Shown piece by piece: positions 33,360 to 45,007 of a stretch of DNA of 64,000 nucleotides. Position 1 is the first letter of the stretch. Every line of letters starts with the position of its first letter. Under the pieces are notes generated by a model, which was not told where the DNA came from, made no database searches, and worked only from the letters and a program-made list of their open reading frames with translations. The stretch covers positions 2,604,001 to 2,668,000 of the forward strand of contig WAID01000009.1 in assembly GCA_016584495.1 (NCBI GenBank), in the 5' to 3' direction. The position numbers and the translations under genes were made by a program. The DNA is from Celoporthe dispersa. Its lineage: Eukaryota; Ascomycota; Sordariomycetes; Diaporthales; Cryphonectriaceae.

Positions 33360-34651
33360 ATGCCTCCAAGAATAAACATCCCGCCTGTCACGCGCATTAT
33401 GCTCATCACCCTGGGCCTGCAGAGCATCCTGAGCGCTGCCATCCGCTACAAGCAGTGGACAGCAAACTCCGAGATCGTCATCCCTTACCTGAACCTCATC
33501 CCACAGCTCTCTCTCATATACCCCTGGACATTTGTCACCACCACGCTGGTCGAGAGCAACGTCTTCACCCTGACCATCGCCGCCCTAACTTTGTACCAGG
33601 GTGGGAGGTATCTGGAGAGGGCCTGGTCCTCGAGGGAGTTCGCCAAGTTCCTCCTGGTCGCCGCCCTCGTCCCCAACGTACTATGCTTCGGCGCGATGAT
33701 CATGTTCTTTACCTTCACTCGCAATGAGACCTGGACGTGCGTCTCCAAACCATATCTCCTTGGCACCCCCCACCCCCCCCAAATAAAAGGAAAAAGAAAA
33801 GAAGAGGCCTGGCCCGGCCAGTCTCAAGCTGACCCTGTATCGCACTCCCCAGGCTCACCACCATCGCTGGCACCATCCCTTTGCAGATCGGTTTCCTCGT
33901 CGCCTTCAGCCAGCTCGTCCCAGCCCATACCGTCACCCTCTTTCGGGGGATCCTCTCCCTCCGTGTGCCGCGCTTTCCCCTCCTCTACCTTGGCCTGGTC
34001 CTGATCCTCTCTCTCACGCCGCTCCTGACCGTCGCCTCCTTCCTCCTCGCCGTCTTCGGCTTCCTGACCAGCTGGACCTACCTGCGGTTCTACAAGACCG
34101 TCTTCCCCGACCTCGACTCCTCACAGACGCCCTACTCGCTCCGCGGCGATGCCTCCGAGACCTTCGCCTTCGCAGAGTTCTTCCCCGGCCCTGCCAAGCC
34201 GCTCGTCGCCGCCGTCTCCGACCAGGTCTTTAACATGCTCGTCGCAATGCGCCTCTGCACCCCCTTCTCGTCCGCCGACGTGTCCGCTGCCGGCGGTGGG
34301 CCCGGCGCCTACCAGCACACCCACCGCAGCGCCGCCCCGGGCAGCGCAAGAGCTGAGGCCGAGAGGAGGAGGGCGTTGGCGCTCAAGGCCCTCGACCAGA
34401 GGCTGCACGCCGCCACCGCTGGACGCACAGGCATCGGTGCCGCGGCCGGTAATGCCAGCTTCTCCTCCATCTCGCCCGCGCCCCCACCGCCGGCGGCCAC
34501 GGCTATTCCCCCTCCGGCGACGACAGGGCCCACAGTACAGACACAGCCGGCGAACAGCCAGACAGCCATGACCTCGAGGCCGGCCGACGGGATGCTGGGC
34601 GAGACGAGTTATAACCCTGAGCATGACGGCAGCGAGAAGAGCGAGGCATAG
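33360..34651 (+). CDS. TMEM115/DUF1751 rhomboid-like Golgi membrane protein
   Basis: Multi-pass membrane protein of the TMEM115 family (DUF1751), inactive rhomboid relatives that act in the Golgi. Hydrophobic segments include IMLITLGLQSILSAAI, FLLVAALVPNVLCFGAMIMFF, IPLQIGFLVAFSQLVP and LLYLGLVLILSLTPLL. Conserved stretches are YPWTFVTTTLVE and GGRYLERAW. The Ala/Pro/Thr-rich C-terminal tail of ~110 residues is probably cytosolic and disordered. Exons are 33360..33736 and 33853..34651, with one 116 bp intron (GTGCGT donor), and the product is 391 aa with an intact frame. Function follows from the family only. It converges on SSN6. Confidence 0.88.
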
Positions 34652-35597
34652 TCTGGTTCACCTGTCGCCGCTGGGAAGGCGAGGCAAGGGCAGAGAGGGC
34701 AGCAGTATCTTGTGACACGGCTTACTGGGCGTAATTATTGGGGGGTTCTCTGGTTGTGGCCGGCCGGCTTATGTGGTTTTATGAATAAGATACCAGGAAA
34801 GATGGTTGAAATGGCGGGCCTGCTGCGAGTTCTCGACTCCTTGTCTTGGCACTCTTGAGTCGATATGGTACCAGCTCTCAGGATTCCAAGACGGCTGGGG
34901 TTTTAGGTGTTGTTTCTTTGCGAGCATGGTCGTGGGCGACTTGTACACTATAACACTGTAGTCCTCTTCTCATCATGGTGTTTTGGCTATAAAACGGGTT
35001 TGATTTGCGCAGCATATCGATTCATCAATAAGGTTACGAGCGTCTGTCCAGGTACCCCGGGTGCAAGAGCTACTACTTTGCGTGTGAACTAAAAACTAAC
35101 TCAAGAGCCGTAAAGGCAAATTTATCGCCATTCCGTCCATACGTATTCAAGGGCGGCATCGAGAGATTGAACTCGCCAGGGTCGAGCCGTTCCTATTCCC
35201 GTCGTTACACGTGGCGCCATCGTAAGCCATTCAGATTAGCCTGGATGTGTATTTCCCCAGATCGCCTCCCACCATCTTTTGCCATCCACATTTCTCAACC
35301 TCAGTCATAAAGTTGAACGACAGACGCGCAATTCAAACCTTATTGTATAAGCACGCACAGACAGGTATACCGTAAAAGCAAAGGACCAAACTGAAAACAA
35401 AAGCAAAAAAACAAAGACGAGACAACAGACAGGCGTCGGGTTGGATACGCGAGTACCCTTTAAAAAAATTTCCACTTGATTGCTTGCCGTAAAGGCACCG
35501 GTGGAGGAAGGCGACAAAGAAAAAGAAAAAGAAAAGGGTAACACAGTTCAATTTCAAAAAGAAAAGATAGGGAATGTTTGTGCCAAGATCGTGCGGA
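34652..35597. other. Spacer between convergent TMEM115-like gene and SSN6
   Basis: 946 bp shared by two 3' ends. A/T-richer than its flanks; nothing gene-like was seen. Confidence 0.55.
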
Positions 35598-38561
35598 CTA
35601 ATCAACTTTTGGCCCACCATTCGACATCATGCCTGTGGGCGATGTATTCTTCATCTCGCCTGACGAAGAGCCTGGGCCAGAAGCAGGAGGGAGAATTTTC
35701 TTCTCGTCTTCACCGCTGTCGTCATATTCTTCGTCGATGTCCATCTTCCTGGCAGCCCGCTCTGGCTCGTGGGCCTGAGGAGGCGGCGGTGGCGGCGGCG
35801 GTCCCTGCATGGGAGGAAGCTGGCCCGGCATGCCGTGTGTGGGAGGGTGATGCGCCGCCTCTGAAGGGTGGTATTCCATGCGACGTGGCTCATCCATGCG
35901 GTGATGTTCAGATGACTCACGGCGGTAGGAATCGGTTCGGGTCGGCGTCGAGGGCCGGGCCTTCTTGGAGACAGACTCGTCTTCCCACTCGCGGAGGCGC
36001 TTGGGGCCGACAGAGGGGGGCCGGTTGTCATGCTCGCTACGGTGTAGGGCAGCCTCGGCGGCGGCGGCGGCAGCTGACTGGGGAGGAGGAGGCGGCGGCC
36101 CCCCAGCAGACTCATGGCCGCTTGGACCAGCCTGCTCCTGGTGAGGGGGGATACGGAGGTTGGTGTTGAGGATAAGCCGACTTTGGAGAGGGCATGCGAT
36201 TGTCATGCATTGGGCGGAGATCACCGCGCGGGCTGTTAGGCCGGTACGGCATCATCGCATTCGAGCCCGGCGGGGGACCATTCACGCCATTTGTCGGAGG
36301 CGGCCCGGGAGGTGCAGTGGCGGAGGTCGGCGTCGGCCCATTGTAGTTGGGATTCGCAATGCGAGGTGGTCCCGACGAGGGCGGGAGAGGCTGTTGATGC
36401 GGGGGCAGAGGTGGAGCGTAGTGGAGAGGAGGCGACCGCGCTCTCAGCATTGGGCCTCCTGGACCTGACGGGCCTCCTGCGCCTCCTGCTGGGCCGGGCG
36501 GCCCCCCGGGTCCAGCTGAACGAGTTGGGTCCGAGTACTGTCGCATCTGCTGTTCCTGGCGTGGGCTTGGCTGACGCGGCAGCGACCCAGGAGCTGGTCC
36601 CCGGAAAGGCTCGCCTCTTTGCTCATACGGATTGGGCGGCTGGGGGGAGGGTTCACTTCAGCGAGCCGCCAGTTGCCCGGAGGCCCAGGAGGAGGACCTG
36701 GAGGCGGCTGGGTATGCTGGGGGGCTGGGCCTGAGTTTGACCAGTTCGGGCCTGGGGGTCCAATAGCGCCCTGCTGCTGGTATGCCTGGGGATGGACGTC
36801 CGTCGGCATCGGGGCAGCACCGGCACCATTGGCCTGGCCGTTCCTCAGGAGCTGAAGCCGTGCCTTGATGTGAGGATTGGTTGGGTCTAGCTCAGCGGCT
36901 CTCTGGTAGGCATCCAGGGCATCGTTGATCTGGTTGTTACAACTCTCATACTGGTGGATTATTGTTAGTCTGCCGTTCATAGGGTCGTGGGACTGTACGA
37001 ACTTACCAGTGTGCCTAGATCATACCAGACCTCGGAGATGAAGGGGTTCAGGCGAATAGCCCTGGAGTACGCATCCAGGGCATCCCGGTACTGGTTGATC
37101 TGGTAGTAAAGAACTCCGATCGAGCACCAGAAAGTGGGGTTGCGACCGTCCCGGTAGACCGCCTGCTGATATGCCTCATACGCCTTGGGGTACTTCTGCT
37201 GTGACATATAGCACCGGCCGAGGAGATACCAGCTCTGGGCATCACTGTTGTCTATTTTGGTCAAGTTAGTACGCGTGGGAGGTGACATCTGACAGCCGAG
37301 CACAGCAGGCACTTACCGGCAGCGACCGACTTCTCGAGAAACTCGATGGCCTTCTCCTGACTTGCAAAGCTGTTGCTCTGCTGGTGGTGCAGCCAGCCCA
37401 ACTGCTGCAACACCTTGGCGTGGTTAGGGTCTCTGTCCAGCACACGCTGGTAGGCGTTCTTGGCGCTGTCAAAGTCCTTCTGTTGCTCATGAACATGACC
37501 AATCTGGAACCAGATGTCCTCCTCGGTCAGTGGAGGCGGCGGCGAGTTGACAATGTACTTGAAGCACTGCGCACAAGTTAGTGAACGGTGTTCTCGGACG
37601 GTGCCACGAGAAGCCAAGCATACCTCGAGACTCTGATTGTACTTTTGCTGCTGCTTGTATATGATGCCAAGACGGAAGTAGATCTCGTTGGCCTTCTCGA
37701 AGTCCGGCTGCATCTGCATCACCTGGGAGAAGGCCTCCTCGGCATGGTCCAGGGAGCCATAGCGATCATACAGAATGCCGATGCCATACCATAGCTTCGG
37801 CTCCTACAAGGGTGGCGAGTCAGCACATGATCATGAAAAGTTGAGGGCGGCGACAGGGCCGCGTCGCTGACCTTTGGGTTCCTCAGGTTGATCAACGCAT
37901 TCTGGTATGCGGCATAGGCTTGTTGGAGGTCGTCCATCATCAAGTAGCAGTGACCTATGTATAAACGTGTTAATATATGCGGGGCATGCCTGAGAGTCCT
38001 AGGAGAACCCAGGGCAGGTGCGGTACTGACCCAGACTGCCCCACGCCTCCCCGTTGCAGCTATCAATCTTTAGAATCTGGTTGAGGTATTCGATGGCCTT
38101 TGGGAAATCCTCGCGGGTCCTCAAGATCGCGCTGATGGAGTTCATGGCCTGGGTCGACTGCGGGTTCGCGCGGATAGCCTGCTCGTAGGCGAACAGGGCG
38201 TCCTCGATATTGCCGAGGAGCTCCGACAAGCTGCCTGGAGAGACTGTCAGCGCCTTGATCATGTATGGTCCTCCATGTATTGCGACAGCGTCGGCCAGGG
38301 GGCCGGCGCATGCACGCATGCGCGCGACGGAGCCGGGATGGGTAAAAGGGCGACGCGACCCGCGACGACACAGAGTGACGGGGCGGGCGTAACGCCGTGC
38401 GTGTACACTAGACGTACCTATCTGGACCCAGACAGCCTCGTTCATGGTGAGGATCTGTCGCGAGGGAGCCCATTGAGCTCCCGGAGGCGGAGGCGGAGGG
38501 GTGCGCCGACCGCATGATGCAGAGGCATCGGGGGGGACTGGTGGTGAGCCTGTGCCGCCAT
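35598..38561 (-). CDS. SSN6: TPR transcriptional corepressor SSN6/CYC8-like, three apparent frameshifts
   Basis: Nuclear TPR partner of Tup1 in general gene repression. The N-terminal half is a run of tetratricopeptide repeats, for example LGNIEDALFAYEQAIRANP, YDRYGSLDHAEEAFSQV and CYMSQQKYPKAYEAYQQAV. The C-terminal half is Pro/Gln/Gly-rich with an acidic end. Exons on the minus strand are 38561..38418, 38234..38031, 37954..37872, 37803..37624, 37566..37317, 37251..37007 and 36950..35598; introns are 56-183 bp. Three homopolymer indels break the frame: one missing C in 38498-38501 (exon 1), one missing C near 36634-36636, and one extra C in 36145-36150, the last two in exon 7. Corrected, the length is 2460 nt (819 aa), and the frame runs from MAAQAHHQ to the acidic tail. 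The TPR part needs no correction. Confidence 0.92.
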
Positions 38562-41500
38562 GGGGGAGGACGCAGGACGGTGTCGCTGACAAGTCAGAGG
38601 CGAGGTACTCCGAGTAAGAAATGATTGGTTAGGTAGTAAAGAAAGAAGGGAGAAGAGAACGCGACGAGCAAGTGTGTGCCTATCGGTCCAGGGGTCATGA
38701 GATTTTCCGGTGGTCAAGAGTGTGGGCGGTGATGAGGATGACGATGGTGGGAAGAGGGAAGAGCGAAAGGTTGAGGCGGCTGGTCCTGGACCGATAGGCG
38801 GGAGGAGAAAAAAGCCAACGGGGAGAAGCGAGAAGATGAGAACGCAAGCTGCCAAACTACCCTTACCCAGCTGCTCAACCACTCCAGGGGGTCATATTAG
38901 GCGCTAGTGGAGAGCCAATATCCTGGGAGAACTGGTACAACCACCTCTGGTGGGACTAGGTCCCCGCTACTTCGGGGCCCAAGCCACTACTCACAGCAGC
39001 CCTCTCTGAGGAAGGGCCAAGCTTCCTTTTCGACCCAATACCACAGTACATAGTACCTAGCCTCTGGGGCAAGACAAGCCCAGGCAGGGCGGGCTCCACC
39101 GCCACCACATTGTCCACAATATTTTTTTCCTAATTTTTTTCTCCTCCCCCCCTCTCCTCTCTTCTCAGCCGCTCTGCATAGTAAAGCTAGACAAAAACAC
39201 GGCGTTGCTTTTTTTTTTTGTGAGGTGTGGTGTGCAGCCTAGTGGTGGCTTCCGGGCGCAACGTGTCGTTCCGGGTCTGAGATCTGTCTTGTCTGGGCGG
39301 GCAAAAGGCGACCAAGGCGCGACAGCGTCCATTTCTCGCCTCCTCGTCGTCGAATCGTCATGGCGTCATCTGCATACCGGCCAGACCAGCATGAGAGGGC
39401 GCCTTCAGGACGCAACGTGCAAAGCACAAGAAACCACAGGGCAACCCTGAGGCTTTGGGCTAATGTGCCAAACTGGTCCTGGCAGTAGCCTTTCTATTAT
39501 CATAGTACACTCTAACTACACCTTCTTGCTGGAGAACCTCTCCCAGAGGATCGTTTACTCCGCTAGACACCCCAAGACCTGCTACCAGAGTGGTTCATCA
39601 TCCTGCGGAGAGAGGTCTCGATCACGATCAGCCCACAGAGGCAAGCAAGTCCTGTGCCAGACCGACCAGCCCTCTTTATACCGTCACGGCTGTAGGTGAC
39701 TCGCCTGTGGGCCTGACACCAGCCTGCTTCCCGTGGTTGGGACGAAGGCCAATCGCACCCAGGTAGATAGATGGACGGATGGACGACGTGGGAAGAATTG
39801 TTTGTTTCATCCCATGTTTGCCCGTGGGCTAATGCATCCAGACAGTAGGGAAGACGCGGCGACACAAGGTTCAGGCGACCAGCATGTCCTGCCTTGTGCC
39901 TCGTGTGGCTGGGTGTCTCGCGTGCCGGGACTTGGTACTCTGTCTCCCCTCCCCAGAAAAGCCGTCCTCCCTCCTTGTTCTTCTGCTTCTTGTAGGGGGA
40001 GAGAGAGAGAGAGAGAGAGAGATTGGGTTAGGGTTGGCCCTCTTCAACCTTCTGGGTGTGGAGCCCAAGGAGGATGGGCGGGCTTGACAAGGCCCTGAGA
40101 GGAGGGCCTCCACCACGTTCGACTCGTGCAGCATGCAGGGTGGGAATGGCTTGTGGATCATGGCGAATTGACGTACCGAGTACATTGCAGGCACCCCTGC
40201 TAGACCCCTTGCCGCATGTAGCGTCACTCCTCCCAGAATCGGGAGTGTGCCCGCAGCGCACGCCATGACGCTTTCCCCTTAGCTGCAGATTCCGGGGCCG
40301 CAGGGGAGTGGGCCAGGGCTCCTGGCCTGCCCCCTGGGGGGGGGCGGCGGCGGAGGGTGGTGACCCTTGCCCCCCTTGCGACGGGGGGTTGGTGCCAGCG
40401 GGCTGCTGGGTTCTCAGGCCCTTGTCCTCTCTCTCTCCGCATGCCATGTACCATGTATGCACTATGTTGTAGTGAGACATTCGCATCGCTGCAGGTAGCA
40501 CGGACAAGACGGAGTAGACCGTACATGCATATACTACTGGTGGTATGGTAGCACAAGACGTAAGGTATCGCTCGCAGCTCCGGGCGGGCGGCAGGCCGCG
40601 GCCAGGCTGGCGCCAGAACCACCACCCCTACTACCCAGTGCATTGCTGTTCTTGTGGCGCTGGCTGATGGCGGCGTCATCCCATTGCTCATGACCCACGC
40701 GCCAGTGTCAAAGTCTGACATTCCGCCGCCGCCGCCAATCCCCCCATCTCACGAAGGTGGTTTGCACCCCCTTCCCCTCTTCTCTCTCTTAAGTACACTG
40801 CATACTCCCGACTTTAGCACCACACAGTACTCAGATACAGTAATTGGCACGCGTTCCTCACATTTACTCCGTGATGCACCACCACCAGTCAGTAAAGGGA
40901 AAAGAAAAAGGAGCCCCCCAGCGCGGTCGCTTCCGTACCTGGGGCCAGCCAGCCTTGAAACATGCAGGCCGAACGGACAGCCACCGGAATCCTCCTCCTC
41001 CTCCTATGGTACAACGGCGTCGCCCCTCGTGACCATGCACGAGTGGTGATCTGCACTTGGTCTTTGCTGGCGCCTCTTGATACCATCTGTTGGCCTGCAT
41101 CTGGGCCGCAGTGTCCTTAGTCTCTCAGAAGGGGAGCAGGAGCAGCAGCAGGAGGAGGAGGAGAGGGGGGGCGGGTTCTTGCGAGGCGACCCAAGACGAG
41201 CAAGAGCGCCGGCTTCTAACCAGCTGCACATCATATTGCTACTATGGTACTGCTGGCCGCTGTCGGTTATGTTTCCTTCCTCACCTCGCGTGATGGGCAC
41301 AGATCATTTAGGCGCCCCCACATGGCTAAACCTATTGTTGCCGCATGCGGTTGATGAGACGGCGGCGGCGGCCCACCGCCATGGGTTTAGGAGGACAGCT
41401 GGCACATGTACGGTACGCTACCGTGGCTACCATGCAACCATGCTACCGTTTCCTTGTCCCCAGCAGCGGAGATAAACTTCTCGGCTGCTGTGGCTCGCGG

Positions 41501-44500
41501 ATCTGGATGACGACCCCTGGACTCCAAGAGGCAGGACGGGCGGACAAGAAAGAAAAAAAAAAACGCTGCTGTGGAGCTCTTGAGACTTCTCGAGACTCGT
41601 GCCTAAACCCTGCCGGGCGGTAAATGCGCCTAGCGATCCCGCATCCTGTGGCGGTCACGCAACAGAATTCTGTGCCATTGCTTGTATCGGCCAGAGTCGC
41701 AGTTTGTCCGGTCGCAGCGTCGGTGTCAGTGTCTCTAGGCCCACCCAAGAAATGTCCCTGGACCTTGTAGAGATAGATGCCTTGCGGCACGGCTGGCCTG
41801 CACGGCCAGCTGTTCCTCCATGCCGGCCAGATGCAGAGACCTACAGATGAACGGCGGGATGAAACAGCCGACCGTCAGCGCATTTAGTCCCTGACATGCT
41901 GACAGCACCCAGAGAGACCAGAGTGATGTGCACCGGTGAAGAGGGGATCATCCACTGGCCGGAGAGTCCTTTGCACCGGCCACGCGGGGTAAACCTGTAG
42001 CCTACCAGCCCTCCGTGCAGCCAGCGCCATGGCAGGGACGGCATTCCGAATCTTAATCTTACTGCAGGATACCAAACGCCACTTGGCGCACACGCTCTGG
42101 GGGGGGCTGCTCCCCAAACCGTTCTGATCGCCCGATGCTGGCAGCTGCGGCTACGGTGGCGCTTTCTCTGCATAGCCAGCGCCCCTAAAATAGATGTATG
42201 AGAAACACGGCTCCGTTCGATGGCGGACAGCTCATGACCATTCCCCGAGGGTTCGCGTAATCTGCTGGGCAATTTCCCACGTGGACTGGCATGCTTGGTC
42301 GACTCTCGCTCCTCCGGCTCAATTGGGAATACCCAGCCATTCATTCGCCTAGAGCACTTTTTGGGGGCTTATCGAACCGCCTGTCATTATTCTCGGATGA
42401 CGATCCAGACTCTTCCTAGCCTCTTTTTGTCCAGGCCTCATTTATTATCTTGACTCTGCCTCGGGCAATCCTTCCCGTCGACCACAGCGCGACCGCTCTC
42501 ACAGTACTTGCTTACCTTTCCAAAAGCTTAAGTAGGCGAGGAGGGTCCTCGATGGCCATGAACCACAATTGTTCCCGGCCTCCACATTTCCTGGAGCAGC
42601 TCCGAACTCAAAAAATCTGGCGTAGGTTTCGCACCTACGACGGTTTGACAGTCTGGATGTTTGATCAGACCTTGCAGTCGGCGAGGCTTCCGTCTCACCC
42701 AATACACCGAGCAGGTCACCTCAGCATCACGCTACAGAGCCCGAACACTTGCAGTCTATGATGGCGTATGGTCAGAGTGGCGGCGCGATTCACCTCTCAG
42801 CCGGCCGACGGGATACGGTCTGGCAGACAGCCGGGCTTTGACAAGGCCTTTGCTCCCGCCATGGCAGGCGGTAATAGACTTCTCGTTCTCGACAGTAAAT
42901 GCGACATGTCCTCGCCCAGCGCTTGTGGGAGCCCAAGAGCTGGGAGATTGATCCACCAGGATGCTGGGGCGAGGAGGGCCTGGGAAGCGGTCATCCCACC
43001 ACCAGCAGCCCGACCTGCGTCAGCGGCACACGCACAGTCTGTCCTGCAGCTCTTGCATATGCCCATGCAGCTAACTGTGGTGTGGCGTACCAAGTACCTC
43101 GTACCGTTTATTCGATACTAGTTAGATGATTATCCTTGTCAGCGCGACGGAGGTGCGAGTTCCACCAGAACGAGGCCTCGCAGGGGAGGCCGGAGTAAGC
43201 GGCTCTTTACCACCCAACCAATACTTACGAGACGGCCTGGCCTGCGGCCGTGGTAAGACGGCTGCGGCTGGTGCTGTCACTTTTAAGTAGCAGATGGCCA
43301 CCCTCGGAGCCCTGTGGTCCAGAGTAGTACGATGTGTTCTCACCCCACCCTCCAGACCGCAGCACAGCTGCCTTTCCAGGACTAGTCGCAACTCTACTAG
43401 ATCCCCAAAGCAGTGAGAAACCTGTCTGCTCCTCAGGCTGACTCCTCTCGCATTGACTCCGCAACGTCGCTGACAGAAGTTCTCAATGCAGAGAGGTCTT
43501 AAAAAGGAGTTGTGCTGCCGTGTCTGTTCCTTCGAAGCTCGCGAGCCTACGCCCTTCGTTTCTTGATATGATGCCTGATTCCGGCGATGGCAACAGTCCA
43601 AGACTGCACATGAACAAGTAGCCCCGAGCGCGCAGCCTGACCTCCAGGTGACGTTGTGGTCCCTCGCCTGTGATCTTGTCGGTTGGGCCATGCGATGCCA
43701 ATAGTTGTGTAAGCTTGTCCGGCCTATGACAAAACACCTTGCTGTCGTACATGAGCAACGGAGAGCAATTGTGCCACCATGGGTACGTGGGTGGCCAGCA
43801 CGAGCCGATTCGCGACGGGCGATCTCTGCTGTCTCTGCGGAAGCTTGCCTATTAAAAAAGGCCCCTGGGAGGCTGGGAGGACAAGACTCTAGCGCTGTCG
43901 GTGATGTGCGCAGATCAAATATGCTGTGCGGCACAAGCCTGTCACATCAAACGAGATCACTCCTTATCAATCTCGATCAGGGTTTGCTGGCAGCTGGATC
44001 CACATATTCTCAAGAGCCCAAAAGAGCCCACACATGACCATGGTACGGTAAAGCCTCCTCTTTAGAACAGTTCTCGAACCCCAGGCTGTACGAGGACAGG
44101 TGGTAGAGGTGCCATCTTGAGCTGGTCATGGGTCGAGGCAGTCGCCAGGATGATATTGTGGCTAAAGCGACGGCGCTGTTCTAATGTGCGTATCCGATCC
44201 GCCGTTTCCCTTGATGAGGCTTGTGAGACGTACAAATTCCTCTCGCTGAGACAAGCGTCCAAGCGAAGACCTCTTAGTGTGGCGTGTCTGGGGCTGTCTG
44301 GGTCGATGCATGCCGCATTCCATGACGCTATACGGCTGATCCGAAAGAGGGCCGACGTCGATCTGGGAGAGTGATTTTTCTTGCCGTCTTCAGTGCACGA
44401 GTGCCATGGCATGCGCAAGCCAGGAGCCTTGTACGAGCTTCGATCAGATTGAGCATCTTCAACCCCGCATCACACGTCCTAGGCATTCCAACTCTGCCCG

Positions 44501-45007
44501 CGGCAGCATCTCCTGACGGCTGGTGAACCAAAGTCAGTCGGGCTTGCGGCTGCGACCAGCATCTCAACTGGAGACTCAACCATATCAGATAAACTTTGGG
44601 AGGGAGGGTGTAGTGAGTGTGTGAGCAGTGCGAGTATGTGATCTAAGCACAATAAGTGAACGCCCGTGATGGGAGCTGGTCGAGGGTCTTGTGGTTGAGC
44701 AAGTGCTCTACAAGATGCTTTGGTCTTGAGTTCGGGAGGCAGGCATTGGGGCCCGAGGTGGAGCCTCCAGCTGGGTCCAGCTGCTGCCAGCTGGCGAGTG
44801 AATTGGAGGAATACCGGTCTTGGTAGACCCAAAACAATCTTACCTAATCAATCCCACAATTTGCAGAGACGGATCCCAGTCTGGGGTCGCGAACTTTTCT
44901 GTTGCTAGCCGCATCTCTACTTTCCTTTCTTCCCTTCTCCTCTCCTCCGTCCACCCAACCCACCTCACTTTCTCACGACAACAGCGACAGTGTTCAACTG
45001 AATCACC
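38562..45007. other. 6.4 kb gene-empty region between SSN6 and RPL3
   Basis: The longest non-coding stretch of the window, lying between two divergent genes. It contains a GA microsatellite (39999-40022) and G- or C-runs (40337-40348, 42103-42109). ORFs of up to 270 codons overlap each other on both strands and show no domain or splice logic. I found no tRNA, transposase or long terminal repeat. The SSN6-proximal part (38600-39200) is pyrimidine/purine-skewed as in fungal leaders. Confidence 0.5.
39999..40022. repeat. GA microsatellite
   Basis: Twelve GA units, non-coding. Confidence 0.85.

Noticed and set aside
40107..40118. GTTCGACTC word resembling a tRNA B-box
   Set aside because: No A-box, acceptor stem or cloverleaf around it; similar words at 7616, 7970 and 42373 also fail.
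43122..43934. 270-codon minus-strand ORF in the 6.4 kb spacer
   Set aside because: Rich in Cys and Arg without repeats or motifs; starts and stops without splice or promoter context. Probably chance.
44062..44418. Overlapping ORFs of 118 and 85 codons on opposite strands upstream of RPL3
   Set aside because: No motif, and both strands open equally; cannot be supported as genes.
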